From positions 186,001 to 250,000 of the forward strand of contig NZ_QJJP01000001.1 of NCBI RefSeq assembly GCF_003201565.1: 64,000 nucleotides of DNA, given 5' to 3'. The position numbers were made by a program, and so were the translations under genes. How positions within the stretch are numbered: the stretch's first letter is position 1; each line of letters begins with the position of its first letter. This stretch comes from Nitrosomonas sp. Nm84. Lineage in GTDB: Bacteria; Pseudomonadota; Gammaproteobacteria; Burkholderiales; Nitrosomonadaceae. Below are positions 10,141 to 21,543 of the stretch, piece after piece. Under the pieces are notes generated by a model that saw only the letters and a program-made list of their open reading frames with translations, ran no database searches and had not been told where the DNA came from.

Positions 10141-10542
10141 TTAGGCGGATGCCTTACTTTCCATATTTTGGAAAATTTTGTTTAATTTTTCTTCAAGTGT
10201 TGCTGCCGTGAAAGGTTTTACGATATAACCACTTGCACCAGCCTGTGCAGCAGCCACGATGTTTTCTTTCTTGGCTTCAGCAGTAACCATAAGTACAGGA
10301 ATCTTTCTTAATGCTTCGTTGGCGCGAACATTCTGAAGCATGGTTAATCCATCCATATTGGGCATGTTCCAATCCGATACAATAAAATCAAAATCACCAT
10401 CCTGTAGTTTGCGCAAGGCGACTGCTCCATCCTCAGCCTCATCAACATTGACAAATCCAAGTTCTTTTAAAAGGTTGCGAACAATTCTACGCATGGTAGA
10501 AAAATCATCCACTACCAAGAATTTTAAATTTTTGTCAGGCAT
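10141..10542 (-). CDS. cheY: chemotaxis response regulator CheY
   Basis: Single receiver-domain protein that binds the flagellar switch when phosphorylated by CheA. The start was set at [13 protein letters not shown], 133 residues, because GGAG lies 6 nt upstream and the product aligns with E. coli CheY without the four extra N-terminal residues of the longer frame. Acidic pocket Asp12-Asp13, phospho-acceptor Asp57 (SDWNM), Thr87 (VTAEA) and the switch Lys109 region (VKPFT) are all present. No cheA, cheW or receptor gene is nearby. Confidence 0.97.
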   Translation of the reverse strand: MPDKNLKFLVVDDFSTMRRIVRNLLKELGFVNVDEAEDGAVALRKLQDGDFDFIVSDWNMPNMDGLTMLQNVRANEALRKIPVLMVTAEAKKENIVAAAQAGASGYIVKPFTAATLEEKLNKIFQNMESKASA

Positions 10543-10655
10543 TTTTTTCTCCATAAATAAGCACTATTTTTATCAACTACCAGAGTCAATGAATCTTTGG
10601 TCACTCTTAGAAATTAGTTAACTGATTTGTGTATGTGGTTTTCTGTATGCTCTTT

Positions 10656-10682
10656 TTATCGACAATTGGTTGCCGAAGTTTA
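10656..10682 (-). promoter_or_regulatory. FliA (sigma-28) flagellar class III promoter for cheY-cheZ
   Basis: On the minus strand TAAA (10682-10679) is followed after 15 nt by GTCGATAA (10663-10656). The consensus is TAAAGTTT-N11-GCCGATAA, so the spacing is exact and the -10 differs at one base. The start of cheY lies about 114 bp downstream. This would tie cheYZ expression to flagellar assembly. Confidence 0.7.
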
Positions 10683-10754
10683 GACCAGGTTTATAAAATT
10701 ATTCTGAAATATGGAGCAATAGACGCCCAACTGAATCGTCTCGGATTTTCCTGA

Positions 10755-10782
10755 TTGATGTAATGTAATGGAGAGCTATAGT
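10755..10782 (+). promoter_or_regulatory. putative sigma-70 promoter of an intergenic RNA
   Basis: TTGATG (10755-10760), 16-bp spacer, TATAGT (10777-10782). It points into a structured region ending in an intrinsic terminator, with no protein gene in between. Confidence 0.5.
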
Positions 10783-10788
10783 CAAATC

Positions 10789-10973
10789 TGGTGTATGGAG
10801 AATCAAGCGGCTCGCTGTTTTTGATCTCCACTAAGCTGGACACATTCTGCATTGCGATGTGCTGTCAAAAATGGAGTCCATCGGTTTATCGGATCCTGAT
10901 TGCCGTTCATTACTGTGAATTAGAACCGTCCATCGCCATGTGGCGGCAACATGGTTGCAACGGTTCTTTTTTA
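10789..10973 (+). ncRNA. candidate structured small RNA, about 185 nt
   Basis: The interval between cheY and the OmpA-like gene has a promoter-like element at 10755-10782, a bulged 9-bp hairpin (10797-10806 with 10821-10829), a second hairpin (CACAT 10841-10845 with ATGTG 10857-10861, flanked by TGGA and TCCA), and a terminal double stem followed by a T run. The 75-codon frame over the same interval has no ribosome-binding site or family resemblance. It does not match 6S RNA, tmRNA or RNase P by eye. Existence as an RNA is inferred from structure only. Confidence 0.45.
10922..10973 (+). terminator. intrinsic terminator of the candidate RNA
   Basis: Outer stem AGAACCGT (10922-10929) with ACGGTTCT (10960-10967), inner stem CCATGT (10936-10941) with ACATGG (10949-10954), then a run of T. 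It faces rightward with no upstream protein gene on that strand. Confidence 0.6.
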
Positions 10974-11359
10974 TTCGTGGCAAGCTTTAAATTTTCGGAT
11001 TATTTGATACTGATTTAACGTGTAATGGGTTGGTCTTTTCTTTGTTTCAAATCACTTATCTCGGCGTTTCAAAATAATTGTCCGGAGTCATATGATTGGT
11101 CACGAAATTCCATGTAGAACTAACCATACCATCTAAAATTTCATATGAAATTTAAATTAAATTCTATACACTATTTTCAGTAACAAGGGTGAAATACCGG
11201 TAAATTCGCTGAAATTGACTGACTAGGCGCAACTTAAAACCTATAGTCATCCTCCAAGTGTCAAACTGAATAAAATCCATAGACATACTAAAAAATGAAC
11301 TTATTATTAACTTAACTTCTGCTTCAACTCAACCCGCTATTATGAATAAGGAAATTTTT
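10974..11359. other. intergenic region upstream of the OmpA-family lipoprotein
   Basis: AT-rich, no supported gene. It presumably holds the promoter of the downstream lipoprotein gene, but no convincing -35/-10 pair was picked out. Confidence 0.5.
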
Positions 11360-12043
11360 ATGAAAACACGAACAATACTTATGATTCTGGCAATTACCGC
11401 AACATTAGGTGGTTGTGCAACAATGTCTGAGTCACAGCGCGGAACGGCTCAAGGATCTGCAATTGGTGCTGGTGCTGGTGCTGCGATTGGTGCACTCATC
11501 GGTGGTGGGAAAGGCGCTGCAATCGGCGCAGGCTCGGGAGCGTTACTAGGGGCAGGCGCGGGTTATTTATGGTCGAGAAAAATGGAAGAACAGAAACAGC
11601 AAATGGAAACTGCTACAGCGGGTACTGGCGTACAAGTTTCACAAACTGAAGACAATCGACTCAAACTAAATATTCCCAGTGATATCTCTTTTGATTCTGG
11701 CAAATCTGATATCAAATTAGGTTTTAAGCCGATTCTTGATAACTTCGCAGCAAGCCTGACTAATAATGCGAACACTATCATCACAATTGTAGGTCATACA
11801 GATAATACTGGCAGCGATACGATTAATAATCCCTTATCAGTTAATCGGGCTGCCAGCACACGCGATTATCTGGTTGGACGAGGTATATCCATTAATCGTA
11901 TCCATATTGATGGTCGTGGTTCTCACGAACCAATTACATCAAATAACACACCAGAAGGAAGAGCAGAAAATCGCCGTGTAGAAATCTTTGTAACGGAGCA
12001 GCAAGCATCACCAGAGGCATCTCCCACATCACATAAACCCTAA
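11360..12043 (+). CDS. OmpA-family outer-membrane lipoprotein (YiaD-like)
   Basis: A 227-residue product with a signal peptide and lipobox LGGC (lipidated Cys19), a glycine-rich hydrophobic segment (about 31-70, gly-zipper type) and a C-terminal OmpA/Pal peptidoglycan-binding domain. That domain shows GHTDNTGS, the NR.AS.R.YL pattern and the end motif ENRRVEIFV. The start at 11360 was chosen over the ATG six codons upstream because AAGGAAA lies just before it and the signal peptide then begins MKTRTIL. Likely tethers outer membrane to peptidoglycan. Single gene. Confidence 0.88.
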   Translation: MKTRTILMILAITATLGGCATMSESQRGTAQGSAIGAGAGAAIGALIGGGKGAAIGAGSGALLGAGAGYLWSRKMEEQKQQMETATAGTGVQVSQTEDNRLKLNIPSDISFDSGKSDIKLGFKPILDNFAASLTNNANTIITIVGHTDNTGSDTINNPLSVNRAASTRDYLVGRGISINRIHIDGRGSHEPITSNNTPEGRAENRRVEIFVTEQQASPEASPTSHKP

Positions 12044-12182
12044 GGATTTTAAGTCAAATGCCGCGCACCTGTTTTGTAATTTATTGCGTGAATCGACGCT
12101 GATTTAATTCCTAATGTTTCTTTTTTATTCCGGATTTATTTCCTTCCTTACATATACATAGAAAAATTCTGTATTTCCTGCT

Positions 12183-12212
12183 CTTGAAATTCTTAAGGAT
12201 AGATCCTATTAT
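12183..12212 (+). promoter_or_regulatory. overlapping sigma-70 and sigma-32-like promoter of groES-groEL
   Basis: TTGAAA (12184-12189), 17-bp spacer, TATTAT (12207-12212) is a good sigma-70 promoter. The same bases read CTTGAAA with a weak CCTATTAT -10, compatible with heat-shock sigma-32. Transcription would start inside the CIRCE operator just downstream. Confidence 0.65.
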
Positions 12213-12238
12213 TAGCACTCATAGTTAATGAGTGCTAA
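12212..12238 (+). promoter_or_regulatory. CIRCE operator (HrcA-binding)
   Basis: Perfect inverted repeat TTAGCACTC-N9-GAGTGCTAA (12212-12220 and 12230-12238), the exact consensus of the HrcA operator. It overlaps the promoter end and lies about 100 bp before groES. HrcA itself is not encoded in this window. Confidence 0.95.
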
Positions 12239-12341
12239 TAATTCTTGTAATATTACAACTCTGATTGTTTCAGAAGTTCTTCAAATAAACAGCAAGCTAT
12301 TGCATAAACTACGAATTATTAATTTAATAGGAGAAAACAGC

Positions 12342-12632
12342 ATGAAAATTCGTCCTTTGCATGATCGTGTGATCGTTAAGCGATTAGAAGATGAGCGTAA
12401 AACTGCATCAGGTATTGTTATTCCAGACAGTGCAGCAGAGAAACCCGATCAAGGTGAGATTCTAGCAGTAGGAAAAGGTAAGGTTGGTGATGATGGAAAA
12501 GTTCGTTCACTAGAAGTTAAGGTTGGTGACAAGGTATTGTTTGGCAAATATGCTGGACAGTCTGTCAAGGTTCAAGGCGAGGAGCTTTTAGTGATGCGGG
12601 AAGAAGACATTATGGGTGTGGTTGAAGGTTAA
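12342..12632 (+). CDS. groES: co-chaperonin GroES
   Basis: Heptameric lid of the GroEL chaperonin. The start at [14 protein letters not shown] gives 96 residues, the family norm, and has AGGAG upstream; a longer frame beginning at 12228 would run back into CIRCE and is rejected. The mobile loop region ([14 protein letters not shown], about 17-30) and the end [13 protein letters not shown] are typical. It is followed 57 bp later by groEL. Confidence 0.98.
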   Translation: MKIRPLHDRVIVKRLEDERKTASGIVIPDSAAEKPDQGEILAVGKGKVGDDGKVRSLEVKVGDKVLFGKYAGQSVKVQGEELLVMREEDIMGVVEG

Positions 12633-12671
12633 GCGCATTGATCCAATTACTTACCAGAGACAATATTTTGA

Positions 12672-14348
<1,677 letters not shown>

Positions 14349-14384
14349 TATCGATATCTGTTCAGATTACTCGATAATTGATAT

Positions 14385-14422
14385 AAAAAACAGACCCCAA
14401 GAAATATGGGGTCTGTTTTTTT
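14385..14422 (+). terminator. intrinsic terminator after groEL
   Basis: CAGACCCC (14391-14398) pairs with GGGGTCTG (14408-14415), with an A tract before and seven T after, so it could work in both directions. Confidence 0.9.
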
Positions 14423-14510
14423 GTCTTTATTGGAACAAATGGAAAATAGGGGCACTTATCAGGTGTTTTATTTTTTCTCTAATAGTGCCTTATCGTGATA
14501 AATTCCAATT

Positions 14511-15269
14511 ATGAAAAAATTAGAAAGTTACTTAGCACCACAGAATCTTCTCAAAGATCGTGTAATTCTTATCACAGGTGCTGGGCAAGGTTTGGGACGT
14601 GCCGCGGCAATAGCCTATGCAAACCATGGCGCAACGGTAATCTTGCACGGGCGTAAAGTGGAAAAACTAGAGCGTGTTTATGATGAGATTGAAGCGGTAG
14701 GAAAAGCACAAGCGCTCATTTATCCGCTTAATCTAGAAAATGCACAGGACAAGGACTTTGTGGTGATAGCTCAAGCGATAGAGCAACAATTAGGGCGGTT
14801 GGATGGAATTTTGCATAATGCCGCATTTCTATATGGCTTGAGTCCGGCAGAAAATCAGACCGTTGAACAATGGCGAACATTATTGCATGTTAACTTGATT
14901 GTTCCTTTTGCCCTGACTAAGGCATGCTTACCTCTGCTAAAAGCTGCTCCTGATGCCAGTGTTATTATGACATCGAGTTCTCATGGACATAATCCATCAG
15001 CTTATTGGGGAGGGTTTACGGTTGCGAAAGCGGGTATTGAAGCGTTAGTGAAAGTTCAAGCTGATGAGTGGGAAATTGTGCCAAATTTGCGTATCAACGC
15101 CATTGTGCCTGGAGTTGTGAATTCGCCACAACGTGCCAAAACTCATCCAGGCGAGATTAAGCAAACAATGCGACAGCCTGAAGATTTAATGGCAACGTAT
15201 TTGTATTTGATGGGATCAGATAGCAAAGGCGTGAGTGGCGAGATAGTATTTTGTCAGGGAAATGAATGA
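14511..15269 (+). CDS. SDR-family oxidoreductase, YciK-like, with Phe in place of the catalytic Tyr
   Basis: A 252-residue short-chain dehydrogenase/reductase. The nucleotide-binding motif TGAGQGLG (22-29), the LHNAA motif (101-105, usual NNAG-type) and the serine segment TSSS (154-157) are clear. The usual YxxxK pair reads F169-T-V-A-K173, so the catalytic tyrosine is replaced by phenylalanine. Lysine is kept. Overall arrangement resembles YciK of enterobacteria, whose substrate is unsettled. It lies between groEL and tRNA-Leu as a separate unit. Whether the enzyme is still an oxidoreductase is uncertain. Confidence 0.85.
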   Translation: MKKLESYLAPQNLLKDRVILITGAGQGLGRAAAIAYANHGATVILHGRKVEKLERVYDEIEAVGKAQALIYPLNLENAQDKDFVVIAQAIEQQLGRLDGILHNAAFLYGLSPAENQTVEQWRTLLHVNLIVPFALTKACLPLLKAAPDASVIMTSSSHGHNPSAYWGGFTVAKAGIEALVKVQADEWEIVPNLRINAIVPGVVNSPQRAKTHPGEIKQTMRQPEDLMATYLYLMGSDSKGVSGEIVFCQGNE

Positions 15270-15297
15270 TCTGGCTGCGGTTAGCGGGATTAAAAGG

Positions 15298-15303
15298 TAT
15301 AAT
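15298..15303 (+). promoter_or_regulatory. -10 element for tRNA-Leu
   Basis: A TATAAT hexamer 27 bp upstream of the tRNA. No good -35 matches at 16-18 bp, so the assignment is tentative. Confidence 0.4.
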
Positions 15304-15330
15304 CACCAAGATTGTAAGATAAAAGAAAAT

Positions 15331-15415
<85 letters not shown>

Positions 15416-15524
15416 AGTTGTTCAAGTATTACAGAACTACCTTATTCGTCAAATATCATAGAATTAAAATGGCGAATGGATAGCATTGCTGTGTTGAGAA
15501 ATATTTAATCAGTCAGGAATCTTA

Positions 15525-16847
15525 ATGGGATCAAACATAGAAAACCTCGGTGCATTGGAACGCCGTTTCGACATTACAATTTCTGTAGAAAAATTGCAGA
15601 GTGAAATTCAAAATCGCCTAAAACGATTGGCAAAAACTACCAAGTTACATGGTTTCCGTCCTGGAAAAGTCCCATTAAAAATGGTTACACAAATGTATGG
15701 CGCGCAAGTTCAACAAGACGTTCTGAATGATGCCATACATAAGGATTTCACAGATACCATCAAGGAATTGAATTTGCAGGTTGCTGGATACCCGAAATTT
15801 GAAGCGAAATCACTAGATAATAATGATGCACTTTATATATTTAGCGCAACATTTGAAGTTTATCCTGAAATAACTATCGGTGATCTAGACAAACAAAGCA
15901 TACATCGACCTAATGTAAAAATAGAGGGCGCCGATATTGACAGAACTCTGGAGATGATCCGCAAACAACGCGTGACATATGAGCCGGTTACTCGCACAGC
16001 AAAAAAAGGGGATCGGGTTAAGATAGACTATCATGGCGCAATAGATGGTGTTGATTTTGAAGGGGGAAAGGCCAAAGATATTCAGTTGATAATTGGAGAC
16101 GGGAAATTTCTTAAGGATTTCGAAGCTGCGCTTATTGGTATGAAAATAGGTAATAATAAATCATTTGATGTTGTTTTTCCGGAAGACTATCATGGCAAAA
16201 GCGTTGCTGGAAAAACTGCCGCCTTTGAAGTGAAATTAAATGAGCTGGAAGAGCCTATACTACCGAATGTGGATACTGATTTTGCTAAGTTATTAGGTAT
16301 CCCCGATGGGGATATTAAAAAATTGCATGAAGGAATTCAACAGGATCTGGAGCGTGAAGTTTCTAAACGAGTCAGATCAAAAATTAAAGAACAAATTATG
16401 CAATCATTATTGGATACCACACAGATTGCCGCTCCCCGCGTTTTAATTAATCAAGAAATAGAACGGCTAATGCAAAATGCAAAGAGTAATCTTGAAGCAC
16501 GCGGAATGAAGACTGAAGAAATATCTCTTGCACCAGATTTTTTTAAAGAAAAGGCAGAATATCGAGTTAAATTGGGTCTAATTCTCTCAGAACTCGTAAA
16601 AGTGCATGCGTTGAAAGCTACGCGTGAACAGGTTAGAAATATAATAGAAGATGCGGCACAAAGTTACGAGAACCCGGAACAAGTCATTAAATGGCATTAT
16701 GCTTCTTCAGAACGTTTACAAGAAGCTGAGTCATTAGCGTTAGAAGAAAATGTAGTAAATTGGGCGCTCAATAAAATAAATTTAATAGATAAAACTGTAA
16801 CATTTGATGAGTTAATGGGGATATCCAGAAATGACGCGACTACTTGA
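15525..16847 (+). CDS. tig: trigger factor
   Basis: Ribosome-bound chaperone and peptidyl-prolyl isomerase acting on nascent chains, 440 residues. The N-terminal ribosome-binding signature is [12 protein letters not shown] (about 44-55; family GFRxGKxP). An FKBP-type domain follows (about 165-250, with [20 protein letters not shown]), then the helical substrate-binding C-terminal domain. It is the first gene of tig-clpP-clpX; its last 17 bases overlap the start of clpP. Confidence 0.97.
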   Translation: MGSNIENLGALERRFDITISVEKLQSEIQNRLKRLAKTTKLHGFRPGKVPLKMVTQMYGAQVQQDVLNDAIHKDFTDTIKELNLQVAGYPKFEAKSLDNNDALYIFSATFEVYPEITIGDLDKQSIHRPNVKIEGADIDRTLEMIRKQRVTYEPVTRTAKKGDRVKIDYHGAIDGVDFEGGKAKDIQLIIGDGKFLKDFEAALIGMKIGNNKSFDVVFPEDYHGKSVAGKTAAFEVKLNELEEPILPNVDTDFAKLLGIPDGDIKKLHEGIQQDLEREVSKRVRSKIKEQIMQSLLDTTQIAAPRVLINQEIERLMQNAKSNLEARGMKTEEISLAPDFFKEKAEYRVKLGLILSELVKVHALKATREQVRNIIEDAAQSYENPEQVIKWHYASSERLQEAESLALEENVVNWALNKINLIDKTVTFDELMGISRNDATT

Positions 16848-17472
16848 TAATATGTCAAATACAGAGCCTATGAATCTGGGTTTGATTCCTATGGTGATAG
16901 AGACGAGCGGACGCGGTGAACGTGCCTATGATATTTATTCGCGCTTATTAAAGGAGAGAGTTGTATTTTTGGTCGGTCCTGTTACAGAAGCAAGTGCGAA
17001 TCTAGTTGTTGCACAATTTCTATTTCTAGAATCCGAGAATTCAGAAAAAGATATCCATTTTTATATTAATTCACCCGGCGGCATTGTATCTGCAGGTTTG
17101 GCTATCTATGACACAATGCAATATATTAAGCCAGATGTGAGTACTTTATGCATTGGGCAAGCAGCAAGTATGGGAGCGTTATTACTAACTGCAGGAGCAA
17201 AAGGAAAACGTTACTGTTTACCAAATTCGCGCGTAATGATTCATCAGCCACTGGGCGGGTTTCAAGGACAAGCTTCCGATATTGAGATACATGCACGTGA
17301 GATCTTGTATCTTAAAGCTCGATTAAACGAAATCATGGCAAAGCATACGGGGCATCCAGTATCCGATGTAGAAAAAGATACGGATCGGGATAATTTCATG
17401 AGTGCAACTGAATCAGTAAATTATGGCTTAGTTGATGCAGTACTGGCGCATAGAGAAGAAAGTGCAAATTAA
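16831..17472 (+). CDS. clpP: ATP-dependent Clp protease proteolytic subunit
   Basis: Serine peptidase ring of the ClpXP protease, 213 residues. Catalytic triad: Ser113 in GQAASMGA, His138 in MIHQP, and an Asp in the KDTDRDNFM segment. The start at 16831 lies inside the end of tig; an ATG at 16852 (MSNTEP) would give a 206-residue protein and is possible. The tig overlap suggests translational coupling. It is followed by clpX after 65 bp. Confidence 0.97.
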   Translation: MTRLLDNMSNTEPMNLGLIPMVIETSGRGERAYDIYSRLLKERVVFLVGPVTEASANLVVAQFLFLESENSEKDIHFYINSPGGIVSAGLAIYDTMQYIKPDVSTLCIGQAASMGALLLTAGAKGKRYCLPNSRVMIHQPLGGFQGQASDIEIHAREILYLKARLNEIMAKHTGHPVSDVEKDTDRDNFMSATESVNYGLVDAVLAHREESAN

Positions 17473-17537
17473 AGTGAAATACTTGAACAATTTTTTTAAT
17501 CACGGGTATTTAAACTCGGTTACTGTGGGATAAAAAT

Positions 17538-18815
17538 ATGCCAGACAAAGCTAGTAGCGAGAAACTTCTTTATTGTTCTTTTTGCGGCAAAAGTCAGCAT
17601 GAAGTAAGAAAACTTATCGCAGGTCCCTCTGTATTTATTTGTGATGAATGTATTGATTTGTGTAATGACATCATTCGTGAAGAAATGCAAGGGGATGAGT
17701 CAACAAAACTGGTTAAGTCAAACTTACCTGTACCTCGAGAAATATGCCAGATACTTGATCAATATGTGATTGGGCAAGAATCAGCAAAAAAGATATTATC
17801 TGTGGCAGTCTACAATCATTATAAGCGCCTGAGAAACGTAGCAAAATCGGATGATGCAGATGATATTGAGCTTTCAAAAAGTAATATTCTGCTCGTTGGT
17901 CCGACTGGATCAGGTAAAACATTACTCGCACAAACTTTAGCTCGGTTATTGGATGTACCTTTTATTATGGCAGACGCCACAGCTTTAACAGAAGCAGGTT
18001 ATGTCGGTGAAGATGTTGAAAATATTATTCAGAAATTACTTCAAAAATGTAATTATGATGCTGAAAAAGCACAACGAGGCATTGTATACATTGATGAAAT
18101 TGATAAGATTTCACGTAAATCAGATAACCCCTCAATTACACGTGATGTTTCAGGTGAAGGTGTTCAGCAAGCACTATTAAAATTAATTGAGGGCACCATT
18201 GCTATGGTTCCTCCTCAGGGGGGACGAAAGCATCCTAATCAAGAATTTATTCAAGTGGATACCACCAATATTCTGTTTATTTGTGGTGGTGCATTTGACG
18301 GTCTTGATAAAGTGATTAGAGCGCGCACAGAAAAAAGTGGAATTGGTTTTGGTGTCGATGTAAAAAATCATAATAGGAAGGACATAAATAAGGTTCTTCA
18401 ACAAATAGAACCAGAAGATTTAGTTAAATTTGGCCTAATACCTGAATTTGTAGGGCGTTTACCAGTTGTCGCAACGTTAGAGGAGCTCAATGAAGCAGCA
18501 TTAATTCAAATCCTAACAGAACCTAAAAATGCTCTCGTAAAACAATACTGGAAAATGTTTAATATGGAGGGAGGTGTCGATCTGGAATTTCGAGAACCAG
18601 CCCTCAAAGCAATAGCAAAAAGAGCTTTGACGCGTAAAACAGGTGCGCGCGGCTTGCGTTCAATTCTGGAAGAAATTCTATTGGATATTATGTACGATCT
18701 TCCTTCGTTAGAAAACATTTCCAAAGTAGTCATTGATCATAATTCAACCAATGATGATATTAAGCCAATACTAATTTACTCAGATCAGCCAAAAATCGCC
18801 AAGCGTTCTAAATAA
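17538..18815 (+). CDS. clpX: ATP-dependent Clp protease ATP-binding subunit ClpX
   Basis: AAA+ unfoldase that feeds ClpP. The 425-residue protein has an N-terminal C4 zinc-binding domain (Cys13, Cys16, Cys35, Cys38), Walker A GPTGSGKT (121-128), Walker [11 protein letters not shown], the pore loop GYVGEDV, and the IGF loop that docks ClpP (SGIGFGVDV). It completes the tig-clpP-clpX unit, followed by lon after 167 bp. Confidence 0.98.
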   Translation: MPDKASSEKLLYCSFCGKSQHEVRKLIAGPSVFICDECIDLCNDIIREEMQGDESTKLVKSNLPVPREICQILDQYVIGQESAKKILSVAVYNHYKRLRNVAKSDDADDIELSKSNILLVGPTGSGKTLLAQTLARLLDVPFIMADATALTEAGYVGEDVENIIQKLLQKCNYDAEKAQRGIVYIDEIDKISRKSDNPSITRDVSGEGVQQALLKLIEGTIAMVPPQGGRKHPNQEFIQVDTTNILFICGGAFDGLDKVIRARTEKSGIGFGVDVKNHNRKDINKVLQQIEPEDLVKFGLIPEFVGRLPVVATLEELNEAALIQILTEPKNALVKQYWKMFNMEGGVDLEFREPALKAIAKRALTRKTGARGLRSILEEILLDIMYDLPSLENISKVVIDHNSTNDDIKPILIYSDQPKIAKRSK

Positions 18816-18982
18816 TTCAATTGATTAAGAAGTAGCAATCTATTAGTACCAATAAGAATAAATGTGCATATGTATTTTCTATTTTGATTATTTTCGCCTG
18901 GATTTGAAGTGGTACTGTCTTGATTTTTCTTATTGATGTGCATACCTTATTAACAAGTTGTAAATTTTATAGATGAGTAGAT

Positions 18983-21400
18983 ATGACCTCTTTAGATGAT
19001 AGTTCTGAACATTTGATTCTGCCGCTTCTACCGTTACGTGATGTGGTTGTTTTTCCTCATATGGTTATTCCGCTGTTTGTGGGAAGACAGAAATCTATTA
19101 AAGCGCTTGAGCTTGCAATGGAATCGAATAAAAACATTCTACTTGCCGCTCAGAAAGTAGCATCTAAAGATGACCCCGCACCTGGGGATCTTTATGATGT
19201 ATGTAGCGTCGCTAGCTTATTACAAATGCTAAAACTACCTGACGGAACTGTTAAGGTATTGGTGGAAGGCAATTATCGTGCTCGTATTCTGGAATTAATT
19301 GATTCTGAAACCCACTTCTCGGGTAGGGCATTGCAAGTGCCATCGGATGTCGAGAGTAACTCTGAAGCAGAGGCAATGCGACGTGCTATCCTAACCCAGT
19401 TTGATCAATACGTAAAACTCAACAAGAAGATTCCACCCGAAATAATTACCTCATTGAGTGGTATAGATGATGCTGGACGTCTAGCAGATACTATTGCCGC
19501 CTACTTACCATTAAAGCTTGAACAAAAACAAGAAGTACTAGAAATTTTTGAGGTATCCAAGCGTTTAGAGCATTTGTTAAGCTTATTGGAAACTGAGTTA
19601 GATATACTGCAAGTTGAAAAGCGTATTCGCGGCAGAGTTAAGCGTCAGATGGAAAAGAGTCAGCGCGATTATTACCTTAATGAGCAAGTTAAAGCCATTC
19701 AAAAAGAATTGGGTGAAGGTGAGGATGGTGCAGATCTAGAAGAAATTGAGAAAAAGATCAGGTCTGCTCAAATGCCTAAAGAAGCGCACACTAAAGCTGA
19801 ATCAGAGTTAAAAAAACTTCGTTTAATGTCTCCCATGTCCGCAGAAGCAACAGTGGTACGTAATTATATTGATGCACTCGTGGCTTTGCCATGGAAAAAG
19901 AAGAGCAAAATTAATCATGATTTAAAAGCAGCCGAAGCGACGCTTGAAAAAGATCATTATGGTTTGGAGAAAGTTAAAGAGCGAATTGTTGAGTATTTGG
20001 CAGTACAACAACGTGTCAATAAAATGAAAGCCCCGATTCTTTGCCTCGTTGGCCCTCCTGGTGTTGGAAAAACTTCGCTAGGTCAGTCAATTGCACATGC
20101 CACAAATAGGAAATTTGTACGCATGTCACTCGGTGGCGTTCGAGATGAGGCTGAGATTCGCGGACATCGCAGAACTTATATCGGCTCAATGCCAGGTAAG
20201 ATCCTACATAACATGAGTAAAGTAAGTGTTAAGAACCCACTTTTTTTACTTGACGAGGTAGATAAGATGGGTATGGATTTCCGTGGAGACCCATCTTCTG
20301 CTTTGCTAGAAGTGCTTGATCCAGAGCAGAATAATACATTCGTGGATCATTATATTGAGGTGGAATATGATTTATCCGACGTCATGTTCGTGGCAACTGC
20401 AAATACTCTGAATATTGCTCCGGCGTTGCTTGATCGTATGGAAGTCATCCAATTATCGGGATATACAGAAGACGAGAAGTTGAATATAGCCACGCGCTAT
20501 TTATTAACTAAGCAGATGCAGAATCATGGCCTCAAGGAAAATGAGTTAACTATTTCAAATTCTGCTTTACAGGACATCGCTCGCTATTATACGAGAGAGG
20601 CTGGTGTACGGGCAATGGAACGAGAAATCTCCAAGATCTGCCGGAAAGCTGTAAAGGCAATGTTACTTAAGAAAGGAAAAAATAGAATAGTTGTTACATC
20701 ACGTAACCTAGACAAGTTTTTAGGAGTAAGACGCTATACATATGGCGTTGCTGAAGAAAAAAACCAAGTTGGGCAAGTAACCGGCCTAGCTTGGACAGAA
20801 GTGGGTGGCGAGTTATTGACTATTGAAGCCGTTGTATTGCCTGGAAAGGGAAAAACTATTACTACCGGGAAACTGGGTGAAGTGATGCAAGAATCTATAC
20901 AGGCCGCTCTTTCTGTAGTTCGAGGTCGCTCTCATTTATTAGGTATACCCGAAGATTTCTATCAAAAAAATGATATCCATATACACCTCCCAGAGGGCGC
21001 CACGCCCAAAGATGGTCCGAGCGCAGGCATCGGTATATGTGTCGCAATGGTATCTGTTCTAACAAATATCGCTGTGAGAGCAGATATAGCAATGACAGGC
21101 GAGATTACCTTAAGAGGCGAAGTACTTCCGATAGGTGGTTTAAAGGAAAAACTACTAGCTGCACACCGCGGCGGCATTAAAGGAGTAATTATTCCCGATA
21201 AGAATATTAAAGATTTAACTGATATTCCTTTAAATGTGAGAAACCAGCTAACCATATACCCCGTTAAATGGATAGATCAGGTACTTGATCTAGCACTGGA
21301 GCATAAACCAGAATTACTTTCCGTTCCGATTACTCAGCAATCATCATCTATGCAACCCAATACTGAGGATAAACTAATAGAAAGTGTAATTAAGCACTAA
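18983..21400 (+). CDS. lon: ATP-dependent protease Lon (LonA)
   Basis: Homohexameric AAA+ serine protease for damaged and regulatory proteins, 805 residues. Domains in order: N-terminal substrate-binding domain (about 12-205), AAA+ module with Walker A GPPGVGKT (about 355-362) and LLDEVDKMG, and a C-terminal protease domain with the catalytic serine in [10 protein letters not shown] (about residue 678) and lysine in the [14 protein letters not shown] segment (about 715-728). It follows clpX in the same direction, probably with its own promoter in the 167-bp gap. A perfect hairpin follows the stop codon. Confidence 0.98.
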   Translation: MTSLDDSSEHLILPLLPLRDVVVFPHMVIPLFVGRQKSIKALELAMESNKNILLAAQKVASKDDPAPGDLYDVCSVASLLQMLKLPDGTVKVLVEGNYRARILELIDSETHFSGRALQVPSDVESNSEAEAMRRAILTQFDQYVKLNKKIPPEIITSLSGIDDAGRLADTIAAYLPLKLEQKQEVLEIFEVSKRLEHLLSLLETELDILQVEKRIRGRVKRQMEKSQRDYYLNEQVKAIQKELGEGEDGADLEEIEKKIRSAQMPKEAHTKAESELKKLRLMSPMSAEATVVRNYIDALVALPWKKKSKINHDLKAAEATLEKDHYGLEKVKERIVEYLAVQQRVNKMKAPILCLVGPPGVGKTSLGQSIAHATNRKFVRMSLGGVRDEAEIRGHRRTYIGSMPGKILHNMSKVSVKNPLFLLDEVDKMGMDFRGDPSSALLEVLDPEQNNTFVDHYIEVEYDLSDVMFVATANTLNIAPALLDRMEVIQLSGYTEDEKLNIATRYLLTKQMQNHGLKENELTISNSALQDIARYYTREAGVRAMEREISKICRKAVKAMLLKKGKNRIVVTSRNLDKFLGVRRYTYGVAEEKNQVGQVTGLAWTEVGGELLTIEAVVLPGKGKTITTGKLGEVMQESIQAALSVVRGRSHLLGIPEDFYQKNDIHIHLPEGATPKDGPSAGIGICVAMVSVLTNIAVRADIAMTGEITLRGEVLPIGGLKEKLLAAHRGGIKGVIIPDKNIKDLTDIPLNVRNQLTIYPVKWIDQVLDLALEHKPELLSVPITQQSSSMQPNTEDKLIESVIKH

Positions 21401-21419
21401 AAACTGTTGATCCTTGATT

Positions 21420-21453
21420 GATTCTCCATTAAAGATACCTTTAATGGAGAATC
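21420..21453. terminator. perfect 15-bp hairpin between lon and the carbonic anhydrase gene
   Basis: GATTCTCCATTAAAG (21420-21434) pairs perfectly with CTTTAATGGAGAATC (21439-21453) around a 4-nt loop. It lies 20 bp after the lon stop, facing a convergent gene. No T run follows on the plus strand, so it may be an RNA-stabilising 3' hairpin or a Rho-associated structure and not a classical terminator. Confidence 0.55.
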
Positions 21454-21543
21454 AGGGGTATTAAAGGCTCGTAGTCTTTTTAGATGTAGTAATCAAGTGA
21501 ACCGCACTTAATTTCATACATTTACCACTTTTCCTTATCTAGA

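Noticed and set aside
10791-11018. 75-codon plus-strand frame between cheY and the OmpA-like gene
   Set aside because: No ribosome-binding site, unusual composition, and it runs through a terminator hairpin; the interval reads better as a structured RNA.
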